In this document: one piece after another, positions 1-9,063 of the stretch
Position numbering within the stretch: position 1 is the first letter of the stretch
Layout of the letters: the number at the start of each line of letters is the position of its first letter
Assembly (NCBI RefSeq): GCF_027622945.1
Contig: NZ_JAPZVQ010000003.1
Span: 40,176-104,175, forward strand
Direction of reading: 5' to 3'
Length of the DNA: 64,000 nt
From: Glycomyces lechevalierae
Lineage (GTDB): Bacteria > Actinomycetota > Actinomycetes > Mycobacteriales > Micromonosporaceae
Program-made: the position numbers and the translations under genes
The notes under the pieces: generated by a model
Told to the model about the DNA's origin: nothing
The model's database searches: none
Seen by the model: the letters and a program-made list of their open reading frames with translations, nothing else

Positions 1-558
1 TGCGTGCACCGCAACCCGAACGTGCGCGAGGCCTACACGACCGAGATGGCCGCCAAGGACACCGCCGTGCACGAGGTCGACGCGATGCGGTGGCTCCTCG
101 GCGAGGAGTTCACCTCGGTGCAGACGATCCTGCCGCGCAAGACCGCGAAGCGCTTCCCGCACCTGCAGGACCCGCAGATCTTCCTGTTCGAGACCGCGTC
201 CGGCGCGCGCGTGGACGTCGAGGCGTTCGTGAACTGCCAGTACGGCTACGACATCCAGTGCGAGATCGTGGGCGAGGAGGGCGCGGTGCGCCTCCCGGAC
301 CCGGCCGCGCCGGCGGTCCGCAAGGCCGCCAAGGCGAGCGTCGAGGTGCTGCAGGAGTTCGGCGACCGATTCGCCGACGCCTTCGACGTCGAGCTGCAGG
401 AGTGGGTCGACCGACTGCTCGGCGGCCAGGAGCCGAGCGGCCCGTCCTCCTGGGACGGGTTCGCGGCGACCGTGGTCGTGGACGCGGCCGTGCGCTCGCT
501 GCATTCGGGCGAGATCGTCCCGATCGAGCTGCCCGAGCGGCCCGAGTTCTACGCGTGA
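1..558 (+). CDS. Gfo/Idh/MocA-family oxidoreductase, C-terminal part (inositol 2-dehydrogenase-like)
   Basis: The frame is already open at base 1, so the N-terminal NAD(P)-binding Rossmann half lies outside the window and only the last 185 codons are seen. The visible part is the substrate-binding alpha/beta domain: VHEVDAMRWLLGEEF carries the His-x-x-Asp pair found in inositol-dehydrogenase-like members, followed by the beta-sheet segment around GYDIQCEIVGEEGAVRLP. Such enzymes oxidise a sugar or cyclitol hydroxyl with NAD(P)+ in the cytoplasm. The family call is firm and the substrate is inferred. A terminator hairpin follows 50 nt downstream. Confidence 0.85.
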   Translation, partial: CVHRNPNVREAYTTEMAAKDTAVHEVDAMRWLLGEEFTSVQTILPRKTAKRFPHLQDPQIFLFETASGARVDVEAFVNCQYGYDIQCEIVGEEGAVRLPDPAAPAVRKAAKASVEVLQEFGDRFADAFDVELQEWVDRLLGGQEPSGPSSWDGFAATVVVDAAVRSLHSGEIVPIELPERPEFYA

Positions 559-609
559 TGCGGCGGCCCCGGGCGTCGCCGCCCGGTGTTTGCTAAGGTC
601 ACGCTGGTC

Positions 610-637
610 AAGGCCCCTGCCGGTAGGCCGGGGCCTT
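610..637 (+). terminator. Rho-independent-type terminator
   Basis: AAGGCCCC at 610-617 pairs with GGGGCCTT at 630-637, with an inner GCC/GGC pair around a GGTA loop, followed by a short T run. It sits downstream of the oxidoreductase and upstream of the methyltransferase start at 674, so it separates the two units. Confidence 0.6.
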
Positions 638-673
638 TCACGTGTCCGAGAGTCCTTGAAGGTTTGCAAGTCG

Positions 674-1708
674 ATGCAGCAGTATGCGATGTTGATATCG
701 CCCTCCGCCAACCGCGTCTACGCGCGCACGGCCGCCCGCATGGCGGCCAACGAGATCCGGGTCTTCAGCGCCCGCGCGCTCGACGGTGCGGTCGAGGACG
801 TGGAGGAGGCCGCGTTCGGCGGCGTCCCGTACCTGACCTTCCGCTCGGACTCGCTCAGCGCCCGCGACCTGCGGCTTCTCGCGAACCTCTCTTCCCTGTA
901 CGCGCTGTTCGCGGTGCGCGGGGAGCTGCTGGAGCCGATCGCGGTCGAACGGCTCGACCGCTATGACGACGACCTCGTCACGATCCTCAAATACGCGGGC
1001 AAGACCAATGAGCAGTTCACGAAGCTGCTGCTCAACGTCACCGCCGCGGTGGCGCTGCCGCCCGACCGGATCCTGGGCGGCGGCGTGAAGGTCCTCGACC
1101 CGATGTGCGGGCGCGGCACGACGCTGAACCAGGCCGCGATGTACGGCTGGGACGCGTTCGGCGTGGAGGTCGACAAGCGCGACTACGAGGCGTACGGGGC
1201 TTTCGTGCAGCGCTGGCTGAAGGACAAGCGGCTCAAGCACAAGGCGGTGACCAGCCGTGTGAAGCGCGACGGCCGCGGCGTCGGCCAGCACACGCGGGTC
1301 GAGTTCGCGGCGACGAAGGAGCGCTTCCGGGACGACGACCTGCAGATCCTGGAGGTCGTGAACGCCGACACCCTGCGCAGCGGCGAGATCTTCAGGAAGC
1401 GCGCGTTCGACCTGATCGTCACGGACGCGCCTTACGGCGTGAAGCATGCCGCAGTGAAGGACAACCGGGCCTTGACGAGGCGTCCGACGGAGGTCCTGGA
1501 GGGCGCGATCCCGGTCTGGGCGGAGCTGCTCAAGCCCGGCGGCGCGATCGGCCTGTCCTGGAACCTCTACACGACGAGTCGCGCCGAACTCGTTGCGATG
1601 CTTGAGGAAGCGGGCCTCGACGTGATCGACGACGAGCCCTTCCACGACTTCGAGCACCGCGTCGACCAGGCCATCAACCGGGACCTGATCGTCGCCCGCA
1701 AGCACTGA
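674..1708 (+). CDS. DNA/RNA methyltransferase (TRM11-like, THUMP-less)
   Basis: 344-residue SAM-dependent methyltransferase. The SAM-binding motif is DPMCGRGTTLNQA (about residue 138) and the catalytic motif IV is TDAPYG (about residue 252), a variant of the [DN]PPY signature of amino-methyltransferases, so the target is probably an exocyclic amino group in tRNA, rRNA or DNA. The ATG at 674 is chosen because GAAGG lies 11 nt upstream; the frame is open further upstream but that part does not look coding and contains the terminator. It stands alone on its strand. Nucleic-acid substrate type cannot be decided from sequence. Confidence 0.8.
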   Translation: MQQYAMLISPSANRVYARTAARMAANEIRVFSARALDGAVEDVEEAAFGGVPYLTFRSDSLSARDLRLLANLSSLYALFAVRGELLEPIAVERLDRYDDDLVTILKYAGKTNEQFTKLLLNVTAAVALPPDRILGGGVKVLDPMCGRGTTLNQAAMYGWDAFGVEVDKRDYEAYGAFVQRWLKDKRLKHKAVTSRVKRDGRGVGQHTRVEFAATKERFRDDDLQILEVVNADTLRSGEIFRKRAFDLIVTDAPYGVKHAAVKDNRALTRRPTEVLEGAIPVWAELLKPGGAIGLSWNLYTTSRAELVAMLEEAGLDVIDDEPFHDFEHRVDQAINRDLIVARKH

Positions 1709-1739
1709 GCGGCCGCACCTCGGGCTGTGTCCGGTTGCG

Positions 1740-2275
1740 GTTCCAGCAATCAGCGACGGAGAGGCGGGAGCGGCCCCGGTCATGTTGCCTTAGCGAGGCT
1801 CGGGCCGGTCGCGGATCCGGCTGTCGGCGAGGGAGCGGCGGTAGTAGGAGCGGCGGTAGTCGACCCGAGGTCTGACCACTGAGGCCTGGCCCGCGTCGAG
1901 GCCAACTTCAACCGATCAGCGACGAACGGCGGGAATCGCCCCGAGGTCGGGCGACCGGGGCCGGGCCGGATCGCGGTCGGCTTCAACCACTCGGCAGCGA
2001 ACGCCAACCAGAGGCCCGGCGACCGGAGCCGGGCCCGCGTCAGGGCCAACTTCAACCGGTCAGCGACGGAAGCCACCCGATCCAACCCGAGCGCCGCGGC
2101 CGAGGTTCGGCCGCGTGGGGGAGGACTTCACCCTGTCGGCGACGGAGCGGCCGGGAGCCGACCTGAGGCCCGACTGCCGCGGCCAGGCCAGCGTCGGGGC
2201 CGACTTCAACCCCTCAGCGACGGAGCGGCGGGAGCTGGTCCCGGGCGCTGACGCCGAGGCCAGCCGATTGCCGGT
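1740..2275. repeat. Degenerate ~75-bp tandem repeat, about seven copies
   Basis: A core of the form CTTCAACC-N-(G/C)TC(A/G)GCGACGGAGC recurs with CTTCA starting at 1906, 1981, 2050, 2126 and 2204 (spacings 75, 69, 76, 78). More diverged copies lie near 1740 and 1815. Between cores the units share GAGGCC/CGGGCC-rich filler. On the minus strand several units translate as S-V-A-D-R-L-K-like segments, but the 76-base spacing breaks the frame, so this looks like non-coding or decayed repeat DNA rather than a repeat protein. Confidence 0.6.
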
Positions 2276-3210
2276 GCGGGGCGGGCCCTGGATCCACCGC
2301 TCATCGACGGCCAGCCCTTGACGACCCACACCACAGCCGGGCCGAACCCGCAAGCCCTGCTCGGAGATCGAGCGGGCAGCGCCAGAGCACCGCAGGTGCG
2401 GCTCACACAGCCCATGGTCGAGCGTCGTCATGTCTCCTGCCGCCTCCTTCCTCAGCGTTGCCTCGCGGTCCTGCATCTAGCGCCTCGCGCCTTACCCGGG
2501 AAGCCTTTCCGCTTCTCGGCCTTCACTCGCACCGACCTGGGCACACTGCTGCCCTGTGTCTGCCACTGCGGCAACCTGGCCAGTCCTCCTGGCGTGCCGC
2601 ACCAGCCCGGGCGCATTGCCGTCCGTGCCGTGCGATTGCCCGTCCAGGAGGCCCATGCCTCCCGAGCGCACGGTGACGCCCAGAGGGTGTGGTGCTGCTT
2701 CCCGCGCGCACCAAGCTGATGCGATCGCGGGAAGGTTTGTTTGCCTCGCATGGCAGCGATGGGGAGACCAGGTCCTCTATTGCCTGGTCTGGCATCACCG
2801 TTCATGCTGGCGGTCTTACCAGTGTGTGCCTCGTTCAGAGCACTGCCGCGGTCGAGGTGATCCCGACCAACGATCTCCCACCCAGCACGCCCCCTTTCGC
2901 AGGGGCCGTGGTCCGCTGTGGAACCCGATAGCACGAAGAGACTGAGCTGACGAGGCTCGGGAAAATCATCCGGTTTGGGTTTCGGCCAGAGGCTTGGCGT
3001 AGTCTGCTTGCACCTACTCGCCACCTGTACGTTTTCCGTATCCCTGTGCGTACATCAATCATCCCTCACACCACCCCACACCGTCATCACCCACAGGGGT
3101 ACAAGATCCTCACATTCGCCCCAACCCCACTGCGCCCCAAGGAAACAACCCACCCCGACCACACCCCACCATCGCCGCCTGACTGAACCGCAAGTGCCGT
3201 GCAAGCGAAA

Positions 3211-3240
3211 GGCCGCCGGGTCCTGGGGGCCCCGGCGGCC
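3211..3240 (-). terminator. Terminator of the phytase gene
   Basis: GGCCGCCGGG (3211-3220) and CCCGGCGGCC (3231-3240) form a perfect 10-bp stem with a 10-nt loop, about 42 nt past the phytase stop on the minus strand, followed there by TTTCGCTT. Confidence 0.7.
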
Positions 3241-3281
3241 GGTGCGGATACAGCTTCGACTCTCAGCCTTTCGGCTTTCAA

Positions 3282-4556
3282 TCAGCGGCGGCCGCGGCCG
3301 CGGGCCTGGGCGAGGTCGAGGCCGCTGTCCTCGGCCACGTCCTCCCACTCCACGAACTTGAAGTTGGTGGACGACTCGTCGCTGCCTTCGGGGGTGTTGT
3401 CGCCGTCCTGGACGACGAGGAGGCCGCCGTCGAAGCCGGGGAGGCTCACGCTGGTGACGTCCGCGCCGTCGCTGTGCTGGGTGCTGTCGACGTCCCCGGC
3501 GGCGATGGCGAAGGAGCCGAGGTAGTCGTTGCCGCCCTCGATCTCGTAGACGGCGTAGGTGTCGTCGCCCTGGCTGGAGGCGAGGAGGTAGCCGGCGCCG
3601 CGGCCGGTGTAGTAGATGGTCAGGCCCTCGATGTCGGTGCGCAGGTGCTCGCCGCCGAAGCCGGGGTCAGCGCCGTAGACGCACTCGTCGGTCTCGGGGT
3701 CGTAGGCGCCGGGGAGGCCGTATTCCACTGCGGTGTCGACGAGTTCGGGCTCGCCGGTGAGGTCCGCGTCGATCTTCCAGACGCCCACGAGTTCCTGGCC
3801 GAGGTAGGCGGTGCCGGTGGACTTGTCGACGACCATGCCTTCGACCTGCGCGTACTCGCCCGGGTCGTCGCAGGTGGTCCAGGTCGAGCCGTCGGGCATC
3901 GTGAACTCGGCGGGGAGCGTAAGGGTGCGAACCTTGGTCCAGCCGACCTTGTCGCCCTTGGCCTCGAGCTTCAGCAGGGCCACCTCGGTCTCGGAGTTGC
4001 GGCTGACGAGGGCGTACGCGCCGGTCTCGTCCTGCCAGGTGGTGAGGCCGTAGGCGGTGTGCTCGCCGTTGACCTCCTCCTGCGAGGCGCTGAAGATCCA
4101 GCCGGCGTCGGGGTCGGTGACCTCGGTGAGCTCGCCGTCGTCGATGACGAAGACGCCCAGGTTGTCCATGCCCTTGTCGGAGGCCACGGCGAGGTCGACG
4201 GTCTCGCCGTCGAGCGCGAAGCCGAGGACGAGGTCCACGTTGTTGTAGCGGCCGGGCGCATCGTCCTCGCCGGGCGCGGGCTTCGGGGCGAGGTGCTGGA
4301 CCTGGTCCCCTTCGAGGTCGTAGACGTAGATCCCGGCCTCTTTCGCGGTGGCGATCACGAGGCTGTCCTCGGGGTCGTCCCGGTCCACCCAGATCGCGGG
4401 GTCGTCGGCGTCGGCGTCGTCCTCGTCCCACAGCGCGGGGGTCTCGAGCTCGGCCGTCAGCTCCTCGTCGGAACGCTGGTGCGCCTGCGCCGAGGCGGAG
4501 CACACGAGCACGGCGGCCGTCCCGAAGGCGGTGAGCGTGATGAGTCGGGAAAGCAA
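3282..4556 (-). CDS. Secreted beta-propeller phytase
   Basis: 424 residues with an N-terminal Sec signal peptide (about residues 1-25, ending AQA-H). The mature part shows the run of conserved blocks of 3-phytases: DADDPAIWVD, GRYNNVDL, SASQEEVNGEHTAYGLT, QVEGMVVD, DIEGLTIYY, LLASSQGDDTYAVY, STQHSDGADV and GLLVVQDGDN, spread over the whole length as expected for a six-bladed propeller. These acidic and Asn-rich loops bind calcium and phosphate in known members. It hydrolyses phytate outside the cell to release phosphate and inositol phosphates. Monocistronic with its own terminator. Confidence 0.93.
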   Translation of the reverse strand: MLSRLITLTAFGTAAVLVCSASAQAHQRSDEELTAELETPALWDEDDADADDPAIWVDRDDPEDSLVIATAKEAGIYVYDLEGDQVQHLAPKPAPGEDDAPGRYNNVDLVLGFALDGETVDLAVASDKGMDNLGVFVIDDGELTEVTDPDAGWIFSASQEEVNGEHTAYGLTTWQDETGAYALVSRNSETEVALLKLEAKGDKVGWTKVRTLTLPAEFTMPDGSTWTTCDDPGEYAQVEGMVVDKSTGTAYLGQELVGVWKIDADLTGEPELVDTAVEYGLPGAYDPETDECVYGADPGFGGEHLRTDIEGLTIYYTGRGAGYLLASSQGDDTYAVYEIEGGNDYLGSFAIAAGDVDSTQHSDGADVTSVSLPGFDGGLLVVQDGDNTPEGSDESSTNFKFVEWEDVAEDSGLDLAQARGRGRR

Positions 4557-4669
4557 GGGGTCTCCTCGAATCGGGGTTGAGTTGTCGATTCGATGGTCAA
4601 CGCCCTCAATGAATCCCAGGTGAACGAGGCTTGACCGCCCGGGCGAATTTCCCCGCCGGGGCGGGCGGT

Positions 4670-4675
4670 TACCTT
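4670..4675 (+). promoter_or_regulatory. -10 element of a leaderless promoter (HIT gene)
   Basis: TACCTT ends exactly 6 nt before the ATG at 4682, the layout of a leaderless actinobacterial transcript. No Shine-Dalgarno fits in between. Confidence 0.5.
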
Positions 4676-4681
4676 GGCGGG

Positions 4682-5167
4682 ATGGAGACCTCCCACGAAC
4701 CGCCCGGCTACGTGTGCCCGTTCTGCGAGCGGCTCGCCGGCCGCAGCGACGCGGTCGGCTCGGTCGAGGACATCGTGCGCCGCACCGAGCGCGCGGCGGC
4801 GTTCGTCTCGCCGCGCTGGTGGCCGAACAACCGCGGGCATGTGCTCGTGATCCCGGCGGAGCACCACGAGAACCTGTATTCGATTCCCGCCGATGCCTAT
4901 GCGGCCGTGGGGGACCTGGTGCGCGAGGTCGCCGTGGCGATCCGTGCGACCTACGGCTGCGACGGCGTCTCGACCCGCCAGCACAATGAGCCGGCGGGGA
5001 ATCAGGACGTGTGGCATCTGCACGTCCATGTCTTCCCGCGCTATGAGGGCGATCGCCTCTACCAGTCGTCGCCGCTGCCCGGCTGGGCGTCCTTCGAAGA
5101 GCGCCAGGTGTACGCGGAGCGGCTGCGGGACTACTTCACGTCCTCGTCCTCCACAGGAGCCAGATGA
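4682..5167 (+). CDS. HIT-family hydrolase
   Basis: 161 residues with the histidine-triad motif WHLHVHVFPR near residue 113, the upstream CPFC pair near residue 12, and NNRGHVLVIPAEHHENL typical of Hint/HIT nucleotide hydrolases. These act on nucleoside phosphoramidates or dinucleotides in the cytoplasm. The ATG at 4682 is preferred over an in-frame upstream start because homology begins there and a -10 element lies 6 nt upstream. The 3' end overlaps the convergent permease gene by 32 nt. Confidence 0.9.
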   Translation: METSHEPPGYVCPFCERLAGRSDAVGSVEDIVRRTERAAAFVSPRWWPNNRGHVLVIPAEHHENLYSIPADAYAAVGDLVREVAVAIRATYGCDGVSTRQHNEPAGNQDVWHLHVHVFPRYEGDRLYQSSPLPGWASFEERQVYAERLRDYFTSSSSTGAR

Positions 5168-7220
5168 AGTAGGGGGTGCCGATCAGGGCGCAGACCAGGC
5201 CGGCCGGAATCTGGGCGGGGGCGATCACGGTGCGGCCCAACGTGTCCGCGATGCTCACCAGGAGCACGCCCAGGAAGATCGAGACGGGCAGGACCCGGGT
5301 GTGCCTGCTGCCCACCAGGGCCCGCGCGAGGTGCGGGGCGACGAGGCCGACGAAGCCGATCACGCCGACGACCGCGACCGCGGCCGCGGTGAGCACGGCC
5401 GCCGCGCCCAGCAGGAGCAGGCGCGTGCGTTCGAGGCGCACTCCGAGGACGCGCGGGGTGTCGTCGTCGAGCGCAAGGAGGTCGATCTCCTTGCGGTGCG
5501 CCAGGACCAGCGGCAGGACCACGGCCAGCGCGGCGGCGAGCGGGATGAGCCGGTCGGCGGTGCGGCCGTAGGTCGTCCCGGACAGCCAGGTCATCGCCTT
5601 CGGTGTGTCCCACGGGTCGGAGGCCAGGATGATGAGGGTGATGACGGCCATGCCGAAGGACCAGACGCCGATGCCGATGAGCACGAGCCGCCCGGTGTCG
5701 AGGCCGCCGCGCCACGCGAGCGCGTAGACGATCCCGAAGGCGGCCAGGCCTCCCGCGGCCGCCACACCGGTCAGCGTCCAGGCTCCCGCGTTCGGGGCCC
5801 AGGTGATGAGGGTGACCGCGCCTATCCCCGCGCCGGCGGTGACGCCGAGGAGGCCGGGTTCGGCGAGCGGGTTGCGCAGGACGCCCTGGGTGACGGTTCC
5901 CGCGCACGCGAGCGCGGCTCCGGCGAGGACGGCGGCGAGCACGCGCGGGTAGCGCTGGTCGATGATCCACGTGTACGTGGACCCCGTCTTGCCCGCGAGC
6001 CAGTTGAGGAGGTCGCCGCCGAGGAGCATCGTGTCCCCGGCGAGCATCCCGGCGACGAGCGCCGCCGCGGCGCCGACCGCGAGGCCGGTCACGATGAGCG
6101 CGTAGGCGGTCCGTCCGCGGTTCGCCGCTCCGTGGAGGATCGCGGGCTTGTCCTGGGACCCGGCGCTGCGGACGCTGCGCGCGAGCCACACCATGATGCC
6201 CGCGCCGAGGAGGGTCGTGGTGACGCCGACCGGGATGTAGATGGCCTTCTCGGCGTCCACTGTGGCGCGAAGGGCGAGGTCGGCGCCGACGATGACGAGC
6301 GCGCCGCACACGGCGCTGAAGGGGATGAGCACGCGGTGGGCGTGCAGCCCGGGCAGGCGCTGTGCGATCTGGCGCGCTATGACCGGCGCGGCGAGGCCGA
6401 CGAACCCGATCGGGCCCGCGACGGCGACGGCGCAGGCGGCCAGCATGAGCGAGCAGACGACCGCGAGCGTCCGGGTGCGTCGCACGTGGACGCCCAGGCT
6501 CGCGGCGGTGTCGTCGCCGAGCCGCAGCAGGTCCAGGTGCGGCCCGAGCAGCAGGGCTCCGGCGACCGCGAGGGCGACGAGCGGCGCGGCCTGCACCACC
6601 GGCGCAAATCCGGCGAGACTGAGACTCCCTGAGCCCCAGGCGAACAGACCGGTCGTCGATTCTTCGAAGAGGATGAGCAGGACCGACACGAGCGAGTTCG
6701 CGGCCATCGCGGTCGCGGACCCGGCGAGGATGAGCCGGGTCGTGGCCGAACCGCCGCCGCCCGCGGCGAGCGCGAGCACCAGGCCCGCCGTCGCCACGGC
6801 CCCGGCGAAGGCGACGCCGATCCCCGACAGGAGCGGCAGGCTGATTCCGAAGGCCGCTACTACCGTGACGGCCAGGTAGGCCCCGGCGTTGACGGCGAGT
6901 GTGTCCGGGCTGGCGAGCGGGTTGCGCGCCACCGTCTGCAGCAGCACGCCCGAGGCGCCGAGGGCCAGGCCGACGAGCATCGCGGCGGCGAGTCGCGGCA
7001 GGCGGGCCCCTTCGAGCACGTTCCACACGCCCGGGTCGGCGGCGCCGACCATGAGCTTCAGCACGTCGACGCTGTCCACTGAGGAGGTGCCTTGGGTGAG
7101 GTGCAGTGCCGAGAGGACGACGAGTGCGCCGACCGCCGCGGTGAAGACCGCGGCGGTCGGGCGCCGACCCGGGGGGGGCGGGGGCGGGGGCGAGGGCCGC
7201 GCGCGCGGGCCAGTGCTCAA
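5136..7220 (-). CDS. Iron-siderophore ABC transporter permease, fused double FecCD (FhuB-like)
   Basis: 694 residues containing two complete FecCD permease domains in one chain (about residues 25-340 and 355-694), each with its own run of hydrophobic helices. The diagnostic blocks occur in both halves: RLPRLAAAMLVGLALGASGV and RYPRVLAAVLAGAALACAGT, RNPLASPDTL and RNPLAEPGLLGV, and GFVGLAAPVIAR and GFVGLVAPHLAR. The chain supplies both membrane halves of the importer, as in FhuB. The N terminus is Pro-rich and cytoplasmic. The start is TTG at 7220, overlapping the stop of the lipoprotein gene (TTGA), so translation is probably coupled. Confidence 0.92.
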   Translation of the reverse strand: MSTGPRARPSPPPPPPPGRRPTAAVFTAAVGALVVLSALHLTQGTSSVDSVDVLKLMVGAADPGVWNVLEGARLPRLAAAMLVGLALGASGVLLQTVARNPLASPDTLAVNAGAYLAVTVVAAFGISLPLLSGIGVAFAGAVATAGLVLALAAGGGGSATTRLILAGSATAMAANSLVSVLLILFEESTTGLFAWGSGSLSLAGFAPVVQAAPLVALAVAGALLLGPHLDLLRLGDDTAASLGVHVRRTRTLAVVCSLMLAACAVAVAGPIGFVGLAAPVIARQIAQRLPGLHAHRVLIPFSAVCGALVIVGADLALRATVDAEKAIYIPVGVTTTLLGAGIMVWLARSVRSAGSQDKPAILHGAANRGRTAYALIVTGLAVGAAAALVAGMLAGDTMLLGGDLLNWLAGKTGSTYTWIIDQRYPRVLAAVLAGAALACAGTVTQGVLRNPLAEPGLLGVTAGAGIGAVTLITWAPNAGAWTLTGVAAAGGLAAFGIVYALAWRGGLDTGRLVLIGIGVWSFGMAVITLIILASDPWDTPKAMTWLSGTTYGRTADRLIPLAAALAVVLPLVLAHRKEIDLLALDDDTPRVLGVRLERTRLLLLGAAAVLTAAAVAVVGVIGFVGLVAPHLARALVGSRHTRVLPVSIFLGVLLVSIADTLGRTVIAPAQIPAGLVCALIGTPYFIWLLWRTRT

Positions 7221-8212
7221 CTCGCGTAGACCTCGGCGAGGAAGTCGAGCAGGATCTCGGACGAGCGCGGACCGCCGAAGGTCCAGGCGCCCTTGGGCAG
7301 TTCGTACATCGTGCCGTCCTTGACGAACCTGAGGTTGTCGTAGATCGGGTTGCCGACGAGCGCTTCGTTGAAGATGTCGTCGTTGAACGAGTTGTTGTAG
7401 ACGAGGTTCAGCTCGGTGTCGGTGTACTGGGCCAGGCCCTCGACGTCGGTGGCGCCGCCGCCCCAGACGCCGTCGGTCTCCCCGGTCCAGGCGTTGGTGA
7501 GCCCCACTTCCTTGGCGAGCGCGCCGAACAGCGATCCTTCACCGAAGGGCCGGATGGAGATCGAGGAGCCGTCGATCCAGCCGTCCACGATGAGGACGGG
7601 CACGTCGGACTTCCCGCCCGCCTCGATCGCGGCCGCGGTGTCGGCCAGCTTCGTCTCGAAGGCGGCCCACAACTCGTCCGCCTCGGCGTTCTTGCCGGTG
7701 AGGTCGGCGATCATGTTCACGTCGCGCTGCATCCGAGCGAGGTTGTCCTCTTCGTTGGAGCCCTCGGTGACCAGTACCGGCACGAACTCCTCGAGCGGAT
7801 CGATGATCGCCTCGTTGTCGTTCTCCAGGATCACCAGGTCCGGATTCAGCCCGGCGATCGAGTCGATCGACGCCTCGGAGCGCATGCCCACATCGGTGAC
7901 CGAGTCGTCGAGCGGTTCGGCCGCACCGGCCCACACGTTGTATCCCTCGATGTCGGCCACGCCGACGGGCATCACGCCGAGGCTGATGCTGATCTCGACC
8001 TCGGACCATTCGAGGATGACGACGCGCTCGGCGGGCTTGTCGAGCTCGACGGTGCGGCCGAGGAAGTCGACTGTGGAGACAGGACCGGAGGCGGCCTCCG
8101 TCCCGTCATCACCGCCGCCTTCTTCGGTGGTGCCGCAAGCCGAGAGGGCGAGCAGCGCGGCGGCGGCCAGTGCCGCGGGCACGGCGGAGCGCTGGAGGTG
8201 GGGGAGTCGCAT
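7217..8212 (-). CDS. Iron-siderophore ABC transporter substrate-binding lipoprotein
   Basis: 331 residues with a lipoprotein signal: hydrophobic stretch then LALSACG, giving a lipidated Cys near residue 26. The rest is a periplasmic-binding-protein type III (FecB/TroA-like) fold, with ERVVILEWSEVEISISLGVMP near residue 62 and SIAGLNPDLVI near 115. It captures ferric siderophore at the outer membrane face and hands it to the fused permease downstream. AAGGAA lies 6-8 nt upstream of the ATG, and the gap to the ATPase gene is 10 nt, so the three genes form one operon. Confidence 0.92.
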   Translation of the reverse strand: MRLPHLQRSAVPAALAAAALLALSACGTTEEGGGDDGTEAASGPVSTVDFLGRTVELDKPAERVVILEWSEVEISISLGVMPVGVADIEGYNVWAGAAEPLDDSVTDVGMRSEASIDSIAGLNPDLVILENDNEAIIDPLEEFVPVLVTEGSNEEDNLARMQRDVNMIADLTGKNAEADELWAAFETKLADTAAAIEAGGKSDVPVLIVDGWIDGSSISIRPFGEGSLFGALAKEVGLTNAWTGETDGVWGGGATDVEGLAQYTDTELNLVYNNSFNDDIFNEALVGNPIYDNLRFVKDGTMYELPKGAWTFGGPRSSEILLDFLAEVYAS

Positions 8213-8222
8213 CGGGTTCCTT

Positions 8223-9062
8223 CTATTCGGTGGCGGTGTTCGCGAGCCTGCGGGTGTGCCGGCCGACGGGCCGGGCGGTGAGGAGGCCGGTGGCGGGGTC
8301 GGTGTCGACGCGGATGTCGATGCCGTATGCGGCCGTGAGGTTCTCGGCGGTGAGGACTGCGGCGGGGGTGCCGGCGGCGGTGACGCGGCCGTCGTGGAGG
8401 AGGACGACGTGGTCGGCGACCGCGGCGGCCTGGTCGAGGTCGTGGAGGACGATGCCGACGGCGGTGCCGTGCTCGTCGGCGAGGTCGCGCACGAGGTCGA
8501 GGATCTCGACCTGGTAGCGCAGGTCGAGGTGGTTGGTGGGTTCGTCGAGGAGGAGCACGGCGGTGTCCTGGGCGAGGCAGGAGGCGAGCCAGACGCGTTG
8601 GCGTTCGCCGCCGGAGAGGGCTTCGACGCCTTTCTCGGCCATGTGGGCGACGCCGCAGATGTCCATGGCGCGCTGGATCTTCGCGGGGCCTTCCTGGTCG
8701 CCTTGGCGCCAGCGGCCGCGGTGGGGGTGGCGGCCGTAGCCGACGACGTCGACGACGCGGATGCCGCCGGGGACGGGCCGGGACTGGGCCAGGAGGGAGA
8801 CGCGGCGGGCGAAGTCCTTGGGGCTCAGGGCGGTGGCGTCGGTGCCGTCGGTGAACGCGACGGAGCCGGCGTCGGCCTTGTGGAGGCGGGCGAGGGAGCG
8901 CAGGAGGGTGGACTTGCCGGATCCGTTGGGGCCCAGGAGGGCTGTGACGCGGCCGCTGCGGAGGTCGATGTCGGCGTCGTGCACGACGGTGTCGCCGAAG
9001 TAGGCGAGTCGGAGGGCGCGGCCGCTGAGGCCGGCGTCGTTCAAGGCGAGGCCGTCTGGCAT
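8223..9062 (-). CDS. Iron-siderophore ABC transporter ATP-binding protein
   Basis: 279 residues, first gene of the uptake operon. It has Walker A GPNGSGKST (about residue 44), signature LSGGERQRV (about 150), Walker B VLLLDEPTNHLD (about 170) and H-loop VLHDLDQA (about 202), the arrangement of FecE/FhuC-type ATPases. It powers import by the fused permease. The ATG at 9062 is abutted directly by an iron box, leaving no room for a Shine-Dalgarno, so the mRNA is leaderless or nearly so and iron repression acts at the start site. Confidence 0.93.
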   Translation of the reverse strand: MPDGLALNDAGLSGRALRLAYFGDTVVHDADIDLRSGRVTALLGPNGSGKSTLLRSLARLHKADAGSVAFTDGTDATALSPKDFARRVSLLAQSRPVPGGIRVVDVVGYGRHPHRGRWRQGDQEGPAKIQRAMDICGVAHMAEKGVEALSGGERQRVWLASCLAQDTAVLLLDEPTNHLDLRYQVEILDLVRDLADEHGTAVGIVLHDLDQAAAVADHVVLLHDGRVTAAGTPAAVLTAENLTAAYGIDIRVDTDPATGLLTARPVGRHTRRLANTATE

Positions 9063-9063
9063 G

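Larger units (their letters stand above)
1709..3281. other. Gene-poor intergenic region, about 1.57 kb
   Basis: No convincing gene was found on either strand. Bases 1740-2275 are occupied by a degenerate tandem repeat. Bases 2300-3190 are visibly less GC-rich than the surroundings, contain long C-rich strings such as CCACCCCACACC near 3070-3170, and have open frames only with unprotein-like composition (many Cys, Arg, Pro, His). It could be a decayed mobile element or gene, but no transposase motif or terminal repeat was recognised. Confidence 0.5.

Noticed and set aside
638..1783. A 381-codon minus-strand frame opposite the methyltransferase
   Set aside because: No recognisable domain and skewed composition; the sense frame has SAM-binding and DAPYG motifs.
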